A stretch of DNA of 64,000 nucleotides from the NCBI RefSeq assembly GCF_030936135.1, contig NC_082610.1, positions 14,295,928-14,359,927 of the forward strand. Reading direction: 5' to 3'. The translations under genes and the position numbers were made by a program. Under the pieces are notes generated by a model, which was not told where the DNA came from, searched no databases, and worked only from the letters and a program-made list of their open reading frames with translations. This DNA is from Gavia stellata (taxonomy: Eukaryota > Chordata > Aves > Gaviiformes > Gaviidae). This document shows positions 1 through 12,900 of this stretch, in pieces; positions within the stretch are counted from its first letter, which is position 1, and each line of letters opens with the position of its first letter.

Positions 1-89
1 TGAGCGTGCACGTGAACGGGTGCCCCCCCATTTAGGCCACCCTCTCCTCCGAGCGTCACCCACCCTTGGGCACAGCCCCATTTTCCTCC

Positions 90-215
90 TTTTCTGTACG
101 TGCTCCGGGCGCTCTGTGGGAAATTCCCCCCGGTCCTCTACCCCGCCGCTGCCCGGGCGGGGGGCGGGGGGCGGGCTGCTGCTGCGGGTGGGGACCCCCT
201 GGTTCCGAACAGTTC
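90..215. promoter_or_regulatory. GC-rich patch with GC boxes at left edge
   Basis: The run gcccgggcggggggcggggggcggg (about 150-175) contains overlapping Sp1-type GC boxes in a CpG-containing patch. In vertebrates RRAS2 usually lies on the same strand downstream of COPB1, with its promoter facing this way. The patch could therefore be the outer edge of that CpG island. No RRAS2 coding sequence is in the window, so this is an inference from known gene order. Confidence 0.35.
118..127 (+). promoter_or_regulatory. kappaB-like site
   Basis: GGGAAATTCC matches the NF-kappaB consensus GGGRNWYYCC exactly. It lies about 40 bases from a run of GC boxes. The match is sequence only; such ten-base sites also occur by chance. 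Confidence 0.3.
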
Positions 216-3200
216 ACCGTGGGACGTGTTTGTGGACACCCAAACCACGAGGCAGGCGCCCATCGCACGTCCCACAAAGAAGCAGAACTTCTGCTGGAGC
301 ACCTACCTTCGGGTGATTCCTCCTTCCCTTCCTCTCCCTCTCCTCTCCCCTTTTGGAAAAGAAACACAGCAGTAAAATCATACCGGGTTTACATATATGA
401 AGAACCCTACAGCCTTTTGGCAGCAGGGAACACGAGCCGGTTGCGATGGTGTTCCTGAAGAGAGCAGCCAGGCCAACAGCGCTGTAACGTAAGGCAGACG
501 CACTCCTCCGCCCTGGACAGCCACGAGAGCGGAGGTGGTGGCCCGTACGCAAGCCTGGCTGAAGGGACCGGCCCGTGCCGCGCTGGGGAGGCAGGGACAG
601 CCACCCAGGTAGCCTTCTGCTTACCCACCCGGGACACCCAGACCTGCTTTTGACACCCGTTTCGGCTCTGCGCCAGATGAGGTGAGGGTCCCACAGGCCG
701 GGAGCCCCCTTCCCCATACAGCCCTGGTTAGTTAGCTGTCTGCCTAACGCCGTGACTGGCAGAGGAATAACATGTTGTGGAGCTAACTAAGAACTGACAT
801 GATACCATATATACGCATGGGGTAAATCAGCGATGTACCTGTCATCTCCTTTCTACCATTCCCTAATTCGTCGTGCTGAACGTTGTGGTTCTTGCACTGG
901 ATTTCTCTCCTTAAGAAAGCAAAACCGTAAAGCCAAACCCAACATAATACATAACATCTTTCAACACTCATTCTGGCTTGGTGGAAGGAAAGAGCATTCA
1001 ACACACCGGAAACAAAGCGATACCTCATGAGTTAACAGGGTAACTGTATGAGAAGGAGACGGGGGAAGCAGTTTGCCACTGGGATTCACAACTGTACTTG
1101 GGAAGAGGAATGCCAGGACTCAGGCCCCCTGGGTTTGATACCCTCTTGTAGTGATAAGCCGCTTTTTCACAGCAGTTTCCTTATCGCCCTGGCTGATCAG
1201 AAATAAGGAACAACTCACACAGGAGAGAATACGTAGCCTAAGATTTTCCAGTTCGGAAAAGAGATAAGTGAGTGGGAGATGTAACAGGGGTCTGTAAAGT
1301 CCTAAGCAGCACAGAGGAGTTGAACAGAGGAAGTGTTCGAAACAGGAGAACTAAGGGACACCCAGTGATAGTATGAAGAAACAAGTTTAAACAGACAAAA
1401 AAAGACACTGTTTTCCGCAGACACAATGACGGAACTGTGGAAGTCGCTGCCACAAGGGGCTGGGGAGGACAAAACTGCATCTGAGTGACAAAAGGTTAGA
1501 CAAAGTCACGGAGCATAAAGCAGCTACTAAGCCCAGCGATCAGGGACACAGTTTTGACTCGGGAAGTGTCTAAAACACTGGCAGCCTGAAGACGGGTTGG
1601 CGATGAGAAACGAGTCACTTTCCACGTGTCCTGGTTCTGGTGCTCTCGCCTGCGCATTGCTTACTGGCCGCTGTCGGGATCGGGAACCTGGGTGAGTATT
1701 AAGCCAGCAGGACACAGCTTCTCTCCTAACTCTTAATTACGTTCTCTAGTTTAAGAAAAAACAAAGTGCAGACTATGATGAAGTGAAAACAGAAATTGAA
1801 CTGCTGCTAGTTTATCAAGTCTTGGGTGTTTTTTAATAAAAATACAGTTACAATCTCCTAGTTGGCTATTAGTACAGTAACCAGTAAACTACATTGTCAG
1901 GAAAGGCACTGACATGAAAAGCAGATTTTAAGTGAGTTTTAAGAATACACTGATCTCTACAAACTATTGCAACAGGGTATCTGATTTCTTGGTTTAAAGA
2001 TATGTAGAAAACCAAACATTTTTATTTTCCCTTATTTTTTTTAGGTTTCAGTTTCATTATACATCCTTTCAAATGGCTGTTCTGGCTGATGTGGCTATCC
2101 AGTCTTGTGAATTCTACAAGAAAATCTTGTTGTTGGTTTTTTAAACAACTGACAGATGTGTTAAAGGATTAAAACAATTAACACAATCATCCATTACTTT
2201 AAAAAAGACTCCATTACAAAAAACTATTCCTGTTAAATTCTTTGCATTTGTTATTTTTGGTAGTGAAAGTCAGTTTCACAAATAGAGTGATATTCTTGCA
2301 AAGCACAAGGCGATGATCACAGAAAAACAAGAGATGGACAGCAATTAATGAACAACATCTTTTTTTTGTAGTTTTATAACTGCATCCAAAGATCCCAGTA
2401 AGAATTGTTTTCTCTTTGTTGTATAAACATAGAGGGAGAAAGTCTCAAGTACAGAGGTGTTACAGTCTGAAACCTTGGGTGTTCAAACATCTATGCATGA
2501 TAGTAATTTTGTCCATGGAAACGGTTGTTCCCCGTGCTGTCAACGGACAGAACCTGGACCCTCCAGAGCAGCGTACCAGGGCAGCCAGGGCAGAACCAGC
2601 CCTGGACGTGCCAGTCTCTTCTCCCTGCACCCTGAGCCCTGGCAGAGACTCAGCACCTTGTCTTCCCTCACCAGCAGCCCTTGCTGTGAGCCCTGGTTTC
2701 GGGAGGCAAGGGCTTTACATGTGAATAAAGACATGGAGGCGAGGGTACAACACACGCCGGGTTTCATTTCAAGATCAGCTAAGCTAGGAAAGGCTGAGTG
2801 GTGAGGTGCCTAGAAGGTGAAGACAAGAAACTTGTGACTGATACGAGGTGGCAGGGGAAGGTGATTCAAAAAGGGGCTTCTATGGTCCATGCAGTCAGGA
2901 TAATAAATTTTGCAGCGCCAGTTTGCATATCCCTAGGGAGGCAGAAAACGCAGGGTTTCATAACAGAGAGGAAGAACTCGAAATACCAAGACCGGAGACG
3001 ATGAAGACATGACCAAAGTTTTGATGAAGCGGCTGGGAAAGAAAGTACAGCTTTTAGAACCGTTACATAGAAAGAAGCTGCGTCATTTCAGGTCTAGCCT
3101 GAATATGCATATTTAAAAAGAGACAAAATCAAGAATGACATCCAGATGGCAAGCTTAAAAGAGCGAGCACCATAGCACTTTATATAATGGCAGGAAAAAA

Positions 3201-6200
3201 AAGATTTCAGGAAGTGCTTGGGGGAAGGATCCAGAATTTTATTTTACATTGGCAGCCTGGCAAAGCTGTGGGTTTGGAAGGTTAGAAGACGTGTATGTGG
3301 TAAGTGACATATTGAAAGCTAAAAAGTGCTCTGTGAGAACATAATAGCCTAATTAAAAGAAAACTTGTTCACAGGCTTATCGCAGAAAGAAGTTACAAAA
3401 TCTTTGGGACATGAGTCAGCATGGTAGGTAACTTCACCACGGAGTTAGTCCACTAGTTTAGGATTATATGTGTACCTAATGGTGGCACTTGTTTATTTAC
3501 CTTGCTCTAACAGGCCTTAAACATCCCCCCTCGTACTGTGTGGATATCGTGACCTAAGAAGATCTGTGTGCTGCAATTCCCACCAAGAACTCCACCACTG
3601 ACAATAAGAAGACGGGAGGAAACCAGCTTTCTCAAAGCCATAAAATAAGAAGCTTGGGAGAAAAGTTGTAAACAATTTGATTTCCCTTGGGATAGGAATG
3701 TGAGACCTAATTCAGAATAAAACGGGCAATAATTTTTCCTGTGTATAAAAATCCATGTGGATTATTTGTTACACTTATAATGAGCACCCAGAAACTGTAA
3801 GAAAATATAAGCCATTTCTCCTCAGACACACTTATCAGTTTCTATCTGAGTAAGAAGTAAAACTATTTTCAGCCAAATAGCTACAGCTTTTTATAAATGT
3901 TCATCTATTTTTGTATCTACCTATCCCAGTAAAGCAGTCTGTAGTAAACACTTCAAAATGTGTTATTTTCTCTGATGCTTAAATTGATCTACAAAGGAAA
4001 AATACTATGTCCCCCTTTTTTTTAGCCGTAATTTGTAAGGTGGGCTTGTCAATTTTTATTAATTATTATGATTACTTTAGCAATTCAGATGTATTTGTAC
4101 CTGGTAGCAATTACAAAACAGTAACATCCCAAGAGAAAAGAGTAAAATAAACTGTGTAGGAAGAGGATTTTTAGACAAGCTTGTTTAAGTTTATGATGGT
4201 ATATGTTTTCCCTAACACTTACATAACTGCACTGAGCAATTAACATGTAGGCGATGTTTTGGGGTTTTTTCAGAGAATGCACCAGCATCAGTCCTTTTGT
4301 GAGCAAGTCAGGTTTTGGACAGCCAGGCATTCAGGTGGTCCTCTACCAAAGCAAGCAATTCAAGCCTGATATTTTTTTCACCTATATTTAGATGTTATGT
4401 ATTTATGTATATTTATTTATATATTTATTTCCTGATATTGCTGTTGATAAAAAACGAGCAGGAAAGAAACCCAAACTAGTACCTTTCAGACCTTCCCCAC
4501 AGACCCTAAAAACATGAAAGTGAGCCCAAGCCTGCAACAAAAAGAAAATCACCTATAAATCACCTATAAATTACTACTTTCAAGAAGACCTTTACTCTGT
4601 TGGAAAGGAGGCCGTGCCTTCTCGGGTCTCTTTCCAGATAAAGTGAGTACAGACAAAGTGAGCATAGCTAAAGGGTACAACCGCTGGTTGTGACAGGCAG
4701 AAGCAGCAAGCTCGGGGCAGATGGCAGTTCTTCGGGCAGGGCAAGGGCCCTCCAGAGCAGAGTGGCCATGCCGACGCTGCACTGTGAAGCGTGGTGCCTT
4801 CAGTCCCTCACACCGGGAGCTTCCTTCCATCTACTTAAGCCTCCTTCCACCTACTGTGGTCACCACTGACCCGCCTTACCCGCAGTATGGGGCACACCAG
4901 AGCATTCCCCAGAGGCTGGCGAGCCCCACGCATGCCCTCAGGCGCTGTTCGTGCCCCTTGGCAGAGAGCTGCTCGAGACCATCACAAGCGTCTTCACGGC
5001 ATCTTCTGAGAGCCGTCTCCGGGCCAGAGGGATGGGGCAAGGCAAGATCTTGCTGGCTAGGGGGGCCCCAGCATCCCAGAGGAGCTTGTGTTACGGTGGC
5101 TGTGCCTTGGTGGATAACGGCATCCCCGATTTCCCGATGCTGTGGGCACATTGAGCGCTGTCTCTCAGGAGCAGGCAGTGGCCATGCAGTGCCGGAGCAG
5201 CCCCCGTGAGAGGGCTGCTGCAGAGCCCTGCAGCTCCTGACCTGCTGCGGTGAACCCGTGGGTGGCAAGTTCAGGGTTGAGAGCTGAGGTTAACACCTGC
5301 GACTCTCTGTCCCCGTGCTCGTCTCGGTGTGCGTCCCCCATGGCAGCACATGCCGCCTGGATGAGGGCAGTTTGGGGGATTCGCAGCCTGCCAGGCTCAC
5401 CCCAGCTCGCACCCCAGCGAGCTGCCCCTCTCTCCTGTCGCGCTGCAGGAGAGTCCCCTCCAGCCTGATGGTGCCTGGCAGCCGAATTCGCTTTGCCCAC
5501 CGCCTCCACAGTTCGGGGGGCTTCAGGCGGGAACAGCCCAGCAGTGCTGTGAAAGACAATCCCTCAAACCACAGCTGGATTTCCTTGGCCAGAAAATGAG
5601 CTACCTTAATTGATGCACACAGCACAGTGCAAACGGAGCCTCTGCCCTGCACAAGACACAGGAACCGGGGTTTTTTTCTTCACCACCAAACGGCAAGACA
5701 CTGCTGGTTTCCATTCCCCTCGTACAGGATATAAGAAACTTCTTATTTTCCCCTAACACCCAATAAGCCTATTTGCTTTCTTGCATTTATGATGTTTCCA
5801 CAGAGCCATGAGAGAGAGGCAGGGTAACAAAAAGAGAGTTCCTGTGTAGGAAATGCCTGGATATCCAAAACAGCCTCTGAATCTCAAGCTTGGGAACAGC
5901 CAGGTTTTCACACGCCTTTCAGTCGTGCATGGTCCTGCTGCCCCAAAATGGAAAGAGGCAGTTAGCTCTTACCACCCGCCCCAAGAAAGCTCTGCCGCTC
6001 ACCCTGTAAGAAGCCTGCGGGTTTGCGGGCACATCTTCGCTGGCTTCTGTTGCTTTCCTGCAGTCGGTAAGGTAGTGCGGCCAAGGGAGCTGCCATGTCA
6101 AAGCCACATCTCCACTACTCACACAGAGCTCCCACACCAGTAATGCTCTTCCAGATACACTTAGTTGTGATAGTTAGGCTTGAATAGAGAAAAGAAAGAG

Positions 6201-6240
6201 CGAGAAATTACTTTGGTAGATTGGACTGAATCAGCTGGGC
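216..6240. other. Intergenic, no supported gene
   Basis: Apart from the MIR-like remnant near 1.1 kb, no gene is seen. The 4.70-5.56 kb part is clearly more GC-rich than its surroundings and carries overlapping open frames on both strands, none with a recognisable domain. The rest is AT-rich. A short direct repeat of cacctataaat occurs twice near 4.55 kb. Confidence 0.6.
1090..1215 (+). repeat. Decayed MIR-like SINE remnant (uncertain)
   Basis: The sequence ccaggactcaggccccctgg followed by gtttgatacc, then a segment ending cagtttccttatc, follows the order of a MIR/CORE-SINE body (ggttcgaatcccagctctg, then cctcagtttcc-atctg). Many differences and gaps are present, so a profile search is needed to confirm. 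Confidence 0.4.
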
Positions 6241-6249
6241 CTGACAACA

Positions 6250-6910
6250 GTTGTTGTGAAGTACAGGGTGAGCAGTCTCAGAGGCATTGGTGGTTACCCT
6301 CAGCACTTCACAGAAGATAGGTGAGAAGTCCAGGAGACTGAAGAGGATGAATATGTTAAAAAGGGAGAAAAGGAAGAGCAGAGAATTATGGATCAGTCAC
6401 CCTAATCTCGTGTTCTGGAAAAAGTATAAAAACAAGTAATTAAACTATTTGTAAATACCTGGAAGAAAACAAGGAGATAACTGACAACCAATATGTTCTT
6501 CTCCAAGAACAAATTGTGTCAAATCAAAATATTTTTCTCCTATGATCCAGTAACAGGCATTTGAGTAGGAGGAAGCAGTATACATTCTGTATCTTGATTT
6601 TAATAAAGCTTCTGATACTGTCTTCCGTGATGTGCTTATAAACAGGCTAATTCCGCGTGTTATGTTAGATGGCAGCACTAAAGCGGGAGCAGGGCAGGTG
6701 GGATCGCTGGACTCGGTGATCTTCAGTGGTTCATTGACAAAACTAAGGACAGTACCACACAACTATCCAGAAGACCTGACCCGGTCTACTATTATTAAAT
6801 ATTTCAGTAATAACCCAGATGATGAAACAAGAAAGCACATCTCCTACATTTTCAGAAGCTGCATGCTGGGGGAGAAAACAAGAATTCTGAACGACCACAA
6901 GAATTAAAGA
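6250..6910 (+). repeat. Old CR1-type LINE fragment, reverse-transcriptase region, inactive
   Basis: The segment agatagg...gaattatggatcagtcaccctaatctc, then aattgtgtcaaatcaaaat, then gtatcttgattttaataaagcttctgatactgtc, follows the order of CR1/L3-type ORF2. It gives the RT motif LDFNKASDTV (family form LDFxKAFDTV) near 6.59-6.62 kb. A later stretch reading IFSNNPDDETRKHIS near 6.80-6.84 kb resembles the downstream NDL block. Several frames must be joined and stops intervene, so it is an old 5'- and 3'-truncated copy. Limits are approximate. Confidence 0.7.
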
Positions 6911-9900
6911 AAAGTTCTAAAAGGAGAGAATGTAACTCAGAAACAACACATGCCTTGTTCCATATGTAGACAAGAATTTGTTAGCTATTTGATTGCAGTT
7001 AAGTATATTAGAAAAGAATGAAAAAAAAAAAATATTACTTTCCCCTTCCCTGGTGCCTTCCCTCCCTTCTTGGTATTATACAACACCTGAGCTTGAACTC
7101 CCTAACTTACATACTTTCAGAAATATCCTTCCTTGCATTTTATTTCTCTTGCTAGCTTACATGGCAATTTCCACCATAAATGCTTGTATTATCATTTTAG
7201 TATAAGTCCTTAGTATGATGGCCTACATTTCATTTTCTGCACATTTCCTTCTTATGCTGAGATCAAAGGAGAGCTAATGATTGAGGCATTCCGGTCTTAC
7301 TAAAATTCCTGTCCTCCTTTTGCACTAAGGTAGTGTGTACTTGTGCTTCACAGCACTTCTTTAGCAAACTGCCGACTCCACTATTTCCTATAAACTCACT
7401 TTATCTAAGGCCGCTCCCTTGCAGCCTCCTTTCTGTTTCCCTTTACCCTTCATGACCCATTCCCATGCATCAATTTTCTGACGCGATTTTTCTAGAATTC
7501 ATTGTCCCAGTATTTCTGTACCTCAGCCGGGTGCAGAAAGCTGTCTGGTTAATTCTGAGAACTCTAAATCCACACAGGAGCAAAATGCACTAGGAATCAT
7601 TTACTGAAACGCATGACCTTGAAATAGCATAGTTCCATAGCACAGATGGAGTTTACCAGATGTCTGAGACTATGAAATGATGAGATTTAAAAGATTCAGT
7701 ACTTCGGAGTGGTTTAAACAACTGAGATATCAGTATAGGGTAGAGATACTGGAGGTATATTTAAACAAGCACATTTATATATGGATCCTTGCTTTTGATG
7801 CCCAAACTAGTTTACCCACCCTGCCTCTACAGCGTGCGCTTACCTGTGCAATGCAGGTGCATCCTGAGGACAGCGGAAGGTTTGCCCTTTGTTTATACGA
7901 AATGTTTTTCCTTGAACCATCAGAATTGGTCTGGTGGTGACAAACCCTCTGTTGTTGGCTGTCCAATGTTTGGTTCTTCAAAACGTCATGTTCTGGTCTC
8001 TTGGTGGTGACTGAAACAACTGAAAATCCATATAATGTGGGATCAGCATCTAGCCAGAAGAGTTGTCCTTCAAAACACGCACATAATCTTTTAAATTTCC
8101 GGTGTTAAAAACAGGGCAGTAAGGATTCTCCACCTAGGTGGTGTCTTAAAACAGTACTGTTGTTAGCGATGGGGTTTGTACAGCAAGGTCCTGTCCATAC
8201 AGACTTCCACAGATACATAAAGATTATTCTTTCTCTGGCTAAAAGCTGCTTGGGGACATGAATTTCTTTCAAGGAGACATTTTTCCTGACCCCACTCTCT
8301 TTTCATGCATCCTATCACCAAAATGCCACGTTTCTTCATATTTCCAAGATGCCCAAACAGTTGAAGCTTCCCTTACTATTTTGGTTGACACTTAGCTACT
8401 GACCATGGTTGCCTATTAAGCATAACAGGGCATCTCTACTGCTAGTAAATAAAGGACAGGCTAGTCCGTCTGTGTTTTCAAATGTCACAGCTTGCCAAAA
8501 TCACTGCTATTGCTTAGTGAAACTCTGTTTTCTCAGCCTACAGTTTGCCTCAGCACTGTCATTTCATCATGTAAGGGTTAGTTGCGGGTGAACCGGAGAA
8601 GGTTCAGCAGTTCATTTTCTTTGGACGTGAGAATCGAGATGCCAATGTAAAAGTCCTGCAAAACGTGTCTTTTTCTCCTGTCTACCATTCTTCCTATTTT
8701 ATCTTCCCATTCTGCAGCCAACTCCCTCTCTACTGATTTCCTCTGCCGGTCTTGTCCTCAGATTCCTCCACCAAGCCCTGCAGCCTAGCAGTCTCATCAC
8801 ACCCCCTGTACACCTCAACACACCAACAATGAAGCCACCTCCCTTTCCACCCTCTTCCCATCATCGACAGGCCAAGGAGCCCCTTCTCAGGATAGAGGGT
8901 ATTCTCAGGTACTGCTGAACACCAGCTTACACCAGGAAGGATGTTCTTCCAAAACTCAACAGACACTACCCAAGTGAAATTGTTGTCTTCTGGCTTGCCC
9001 CAATTTAGGTATGGGGAAATAGGAGCAGAAGAAGAATTGCTGGAGGTGAGAAAATAGGCTGTTTCAGAGTTTCAGCAATTCCTTTTCCTCCTGCCCGAGG
9101 CTGCATACCCCAAGGAAACTCTGTATGCACAGCAGAATACCCTATACTCAAAATACCTTCTGTTTGGCTCCAGAGGCACTTGAGCTTTTGGTTCAAAGGT
9201 GATGTTAGCAGACTTTGCCAAATCTGTCCTGTTTTGACCAGCATGGCCTATTGCCAGGAAGCAGAAAAGCACTTGTTCAAATATGTGAAATTAGTTTGTA
9301 CTGAGATTTCAGCTGAGGAATTAACATTTATTTTTTCATAATTGTATAAGTTGCTTTTTACCACGAATTTACAGAACCAGTATTAGTGGATCACACTGGT
9401 GGATTCTGTACCAACATGTCGTAAGACCCAGTTTCTGTCACACGGAAATTACCATCTAAATAGACAGAAGAAATATTATTATCCTGTTCGCAGACAGGGC
9501 ATTCAAGCACGAACACGCTAAGGAATATGCCTGAGGATATGCAGAAAGCCTACATCAGTCAAGTCAGCCATACTGGGGAATAAACAACACAAGCCCTTTG
9601 CTTCTTCTCCAGACACTCTGTATCTTCCTTTAAATCAGCCTATTAATTCACCACCAGCAGCACTGCAGGTGAGGAAGCTGTTGAAATAGATTTTCTTTTT
9701 GTTGTCATTTTTTATGTACATGAGAACAAGGGACTGAAATCAATATGAATCAATGAGATCAATATATCTACTGCAGGAATTAATTCATATTTTAAAATTA
9801 TATTGTGCTTGTTTATGCTCTTAAATCACTGAAAAACAGAATCTATCTGACAAGCGAAAATGTACCTACTGCTTACAGAATGGTGAAATTAAGGTAAAAA

Positions 9901-12900
9901 CAAACAGGCCAGCTTGATAACAAGTGCATGATAAACAGACTTTTTACTGAAAAGGAGACTTTTCAGATATTTCCATGACATGTTGTTGCCACTTGAAATG
10001 TGGTGCCTTCTGGTGCTGTCTCAGAATATCTGGCAGAACATGTTGTATGTAATCAGATGCTATTTTTTCAATGTATAATTTTTTTAAATTCTGTCTTCTC
10101 TGATAAGCATCGTGCAAGACAAATGTTCTACTTGCTAAATAATTTCCTTCAGAAAAATCGAACAGACACATCTCTAGGATTTTCTGTTACTAGCAACTGC
10201 AACTCCCGTTTTTAAAAGTCCGTTACACAATAAAGCAAAATTTTCAAGAAGCTTTGGCTCACTAGCTAATCTTCTATTAAGGGAAAAGATGTAAAAAAAA
10301 AAAAACCCCAGTAGTAATCACACAAAATAATAATGGAACAAATGATAATGATCATTAAACCTACCATTAAATCTGAATTTACCTTTCTATTACATAGAAT
10401 AAACAGTCACATGGAGGAGCTTACACTGTGAGCCCACTGAAATGTGGGCATTCACCACTCACTGAATTCACTCCTGTGCTTAAAATGGCACTTTCCTTTA
10501 CTACCTTGTAGTAAATGAATGCTAATCAGTAATGTTCCAGCAAACTCTTACCCAACTAAACCGTTTCTTGGTTCCCCAGGTAGAACTTGTGCGTGGATAT
10601 TTTGCAAAAGCGTTGGCAAGGCTAGGGCCTGACTTTAACCAGCAATGTTTTAAAAAGCAAAGGACGAAAAGGAAAGCGGTGAAAATGACCATCAGCGGAG
10701 ACAACACTAAATAACACATTCAGTGGCGATGAGAGCGTTTGTAAGGTATCTCACCCTGAGCTCAGCACATCTTCCCTGGCCGTGGCAGAGCTCACGCAGA
10801 AAACCAGCAACTGTTTCTCACGTCACCACGCTGGCCGGGAGCCGTGCAGGGAAGCGCAGTAAGTGACCTGCAGTTTTCCTGGGTTCTGGCATCAAGTCTA
10901 GTGCGTTAGATTTGCACTTCTACAAAACAGCTTACAAGACGCAAGCAAATATTTGCACACTTGGCTCCCCAGAAATGAAAACATTTAAGTTCTCGCACTG
11001 CCTGCTAACAAGGCACGCAGTGAAATGGGAGTGGATCAGGAGATGCCAAGGTCCCTACAACCGCGGTATGCACTGCTGTACCCTTTTGGACAAGATGCAG
11101 TCTGGTTCCCCGGACAGAAAATCTGTGCATGAGGTTGGAAGCTCTGTCTTCCTGCAAGTTGTCTTTCCTCCTGCCACGTCTCCCCCCAGCCATCCTCTCT
11201 GGTACAAGGCCTCCCACGCACAAGCTTTTTGCTTCTGATCATATCCGTCCTCACTCGTTCCTTGTCCTGCACCTACAGGTGACACCGCAGGCCTGCTCTG
11301 CAGACCTCCTCACAGTGCTGAGCCCAGTCATGGATGGAGGCAGAACGAGAGGCTTCACACTGCAGTCACGGCAGCTCCTCTAGGAAGACACCCAGATTGA
11401 ACTGGCTCTTCCTGGACAACCCTTTGCCTGGGGAAGAAGACAAAGGCATTAAGTTTCTGAAAGTCTCTATCTCTGTAATGACTTTGTCCCTTGTCCGCTG
11501 AAGACTCTGAGCCAGGGAGATGAGCTCGGACCAGTGTGTCAACCCGCAGCAAGGTGCAGAACTCCAGAACGGACCCTGCTGGCACCACCACCTCACCACC
11601 GCTGCGCTGGCGGTGGCCGCCCCTCGCAGTGACCTCTGAGTCCCACTAGCCAGTGGCCAAGCAGGCTGTGGTGAACAAACCCAACACGGGCAAAGTCGTG
11701 ATTAAAGATCCTGAGGCCATCCTCCAAACCTTCTCAGTTTAGACTGCCCAAGTCAGTCACTGAATCCCCCCAGGCCACCACTCTCCCCAGGTTCCCTGTC
11801 GACAGGGCCCACTCTCCCATCCACCGCCCATCCCAGACCAGCTGCAACCACTTAGCCCCCACAGGCTACCACTCAATTATCAGCCGGGCTCAGCGGACCC
11901 ACCAACACAGAGGTACAGACACCCTGGCAGGCTTCGCTAGAAGGCCTCGTGATATCTGTGTTTTCCCTGCCTCCAGGATCAGGTTCAAAGGCGACGCCGA
12001 AACCTTCTTTCCAAGTAGGATCATTCACAGCATATAGTGGAAGAGGCTGAAACCCCTCTGTGCTGTTGGGTGATGAAGCCATACCCACACAACAGTGGAC
12101 GACGGGGCTAGTTTAACCACGTGCTGTGAAACGTTATGAAAAAGTGGAGTGTGCTTTTTTCTTTGACTGCGGTATGGCAGGTCCTGACTGACAGGCTCGA
12201 CACAAGCGTGCAAACCACACAAGCTGCACAAATCAGTGCAGCCCCGGTGACTGCTGTGTCCTACACAGCTTCTGCAAGGAGTTGTGGCTAAGCCTTTCCA
12301 CCCGGACCAGGAGAACAAGGGCTGGTTTCTTCAGCAGCTTTATGCCCATCTTCTGCAGTCTGTGAGTAGCTGGAGAAGCCAGATGACCCCCTGCGCCTGA
12401 CCATGCCTTCATTAATGGGGTGAACTGAGCAGGGTAGGGTGGGCTCCAATTAACTACATGACTTTTCTACCTCATTCTGCTTCCTAGAGCAGGGGTTTAG
12501 GTTTGCCTGCTTTACCCGCTTGCTCCCCAGGGGACCTCAATCCACAGAGCGTGGTTACTCGGTGTCTGCCCTGGCCCTCTGTGTCTTTTTTGACCTTTCG
12601 AGCATTCTGGCGTGCGGCGAGGAGTGCTGCCTCCACAGCCCTCAGGAAACATCACAGGCTGAGGGCTACGTGTTTTGCTGGAGAAGAATGCAGCTGAGAG
12701 ACAAGTGGCTGTGCCACGCAGCTCAGGAAAAGGGGGAGGGCGAGGAGAGATTTGCTCGCTCTCTGCTTCTCGGGAGGCGGTGGAGAAGGCAGGAGAGGGA
12801 ACAAGGCTGCGCAAGCACCTCGCACGGATGGGGGAGCGAGACTCGGTAAGGGCTAGAAAGGCAAAGGGCGGAACCAGCTGGTTGGGTCCTGCAGGACAGA

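Noticed and set aside
1..300. Possible RRAS2 first exon
   Set aside because: No frame gives the RRAS2 N-terminal G-domain motif (GxxxxGKS); at most this is upstream flank.
11653..11742. Short plus-strand frame reading VNKPNTGKVVIKDPEAIL, reminiscent of an oxidoreductase C-terminus
   Set aside because: Only about 30 codons between stops, with no upstream domain; not enough to call a pseudogene.
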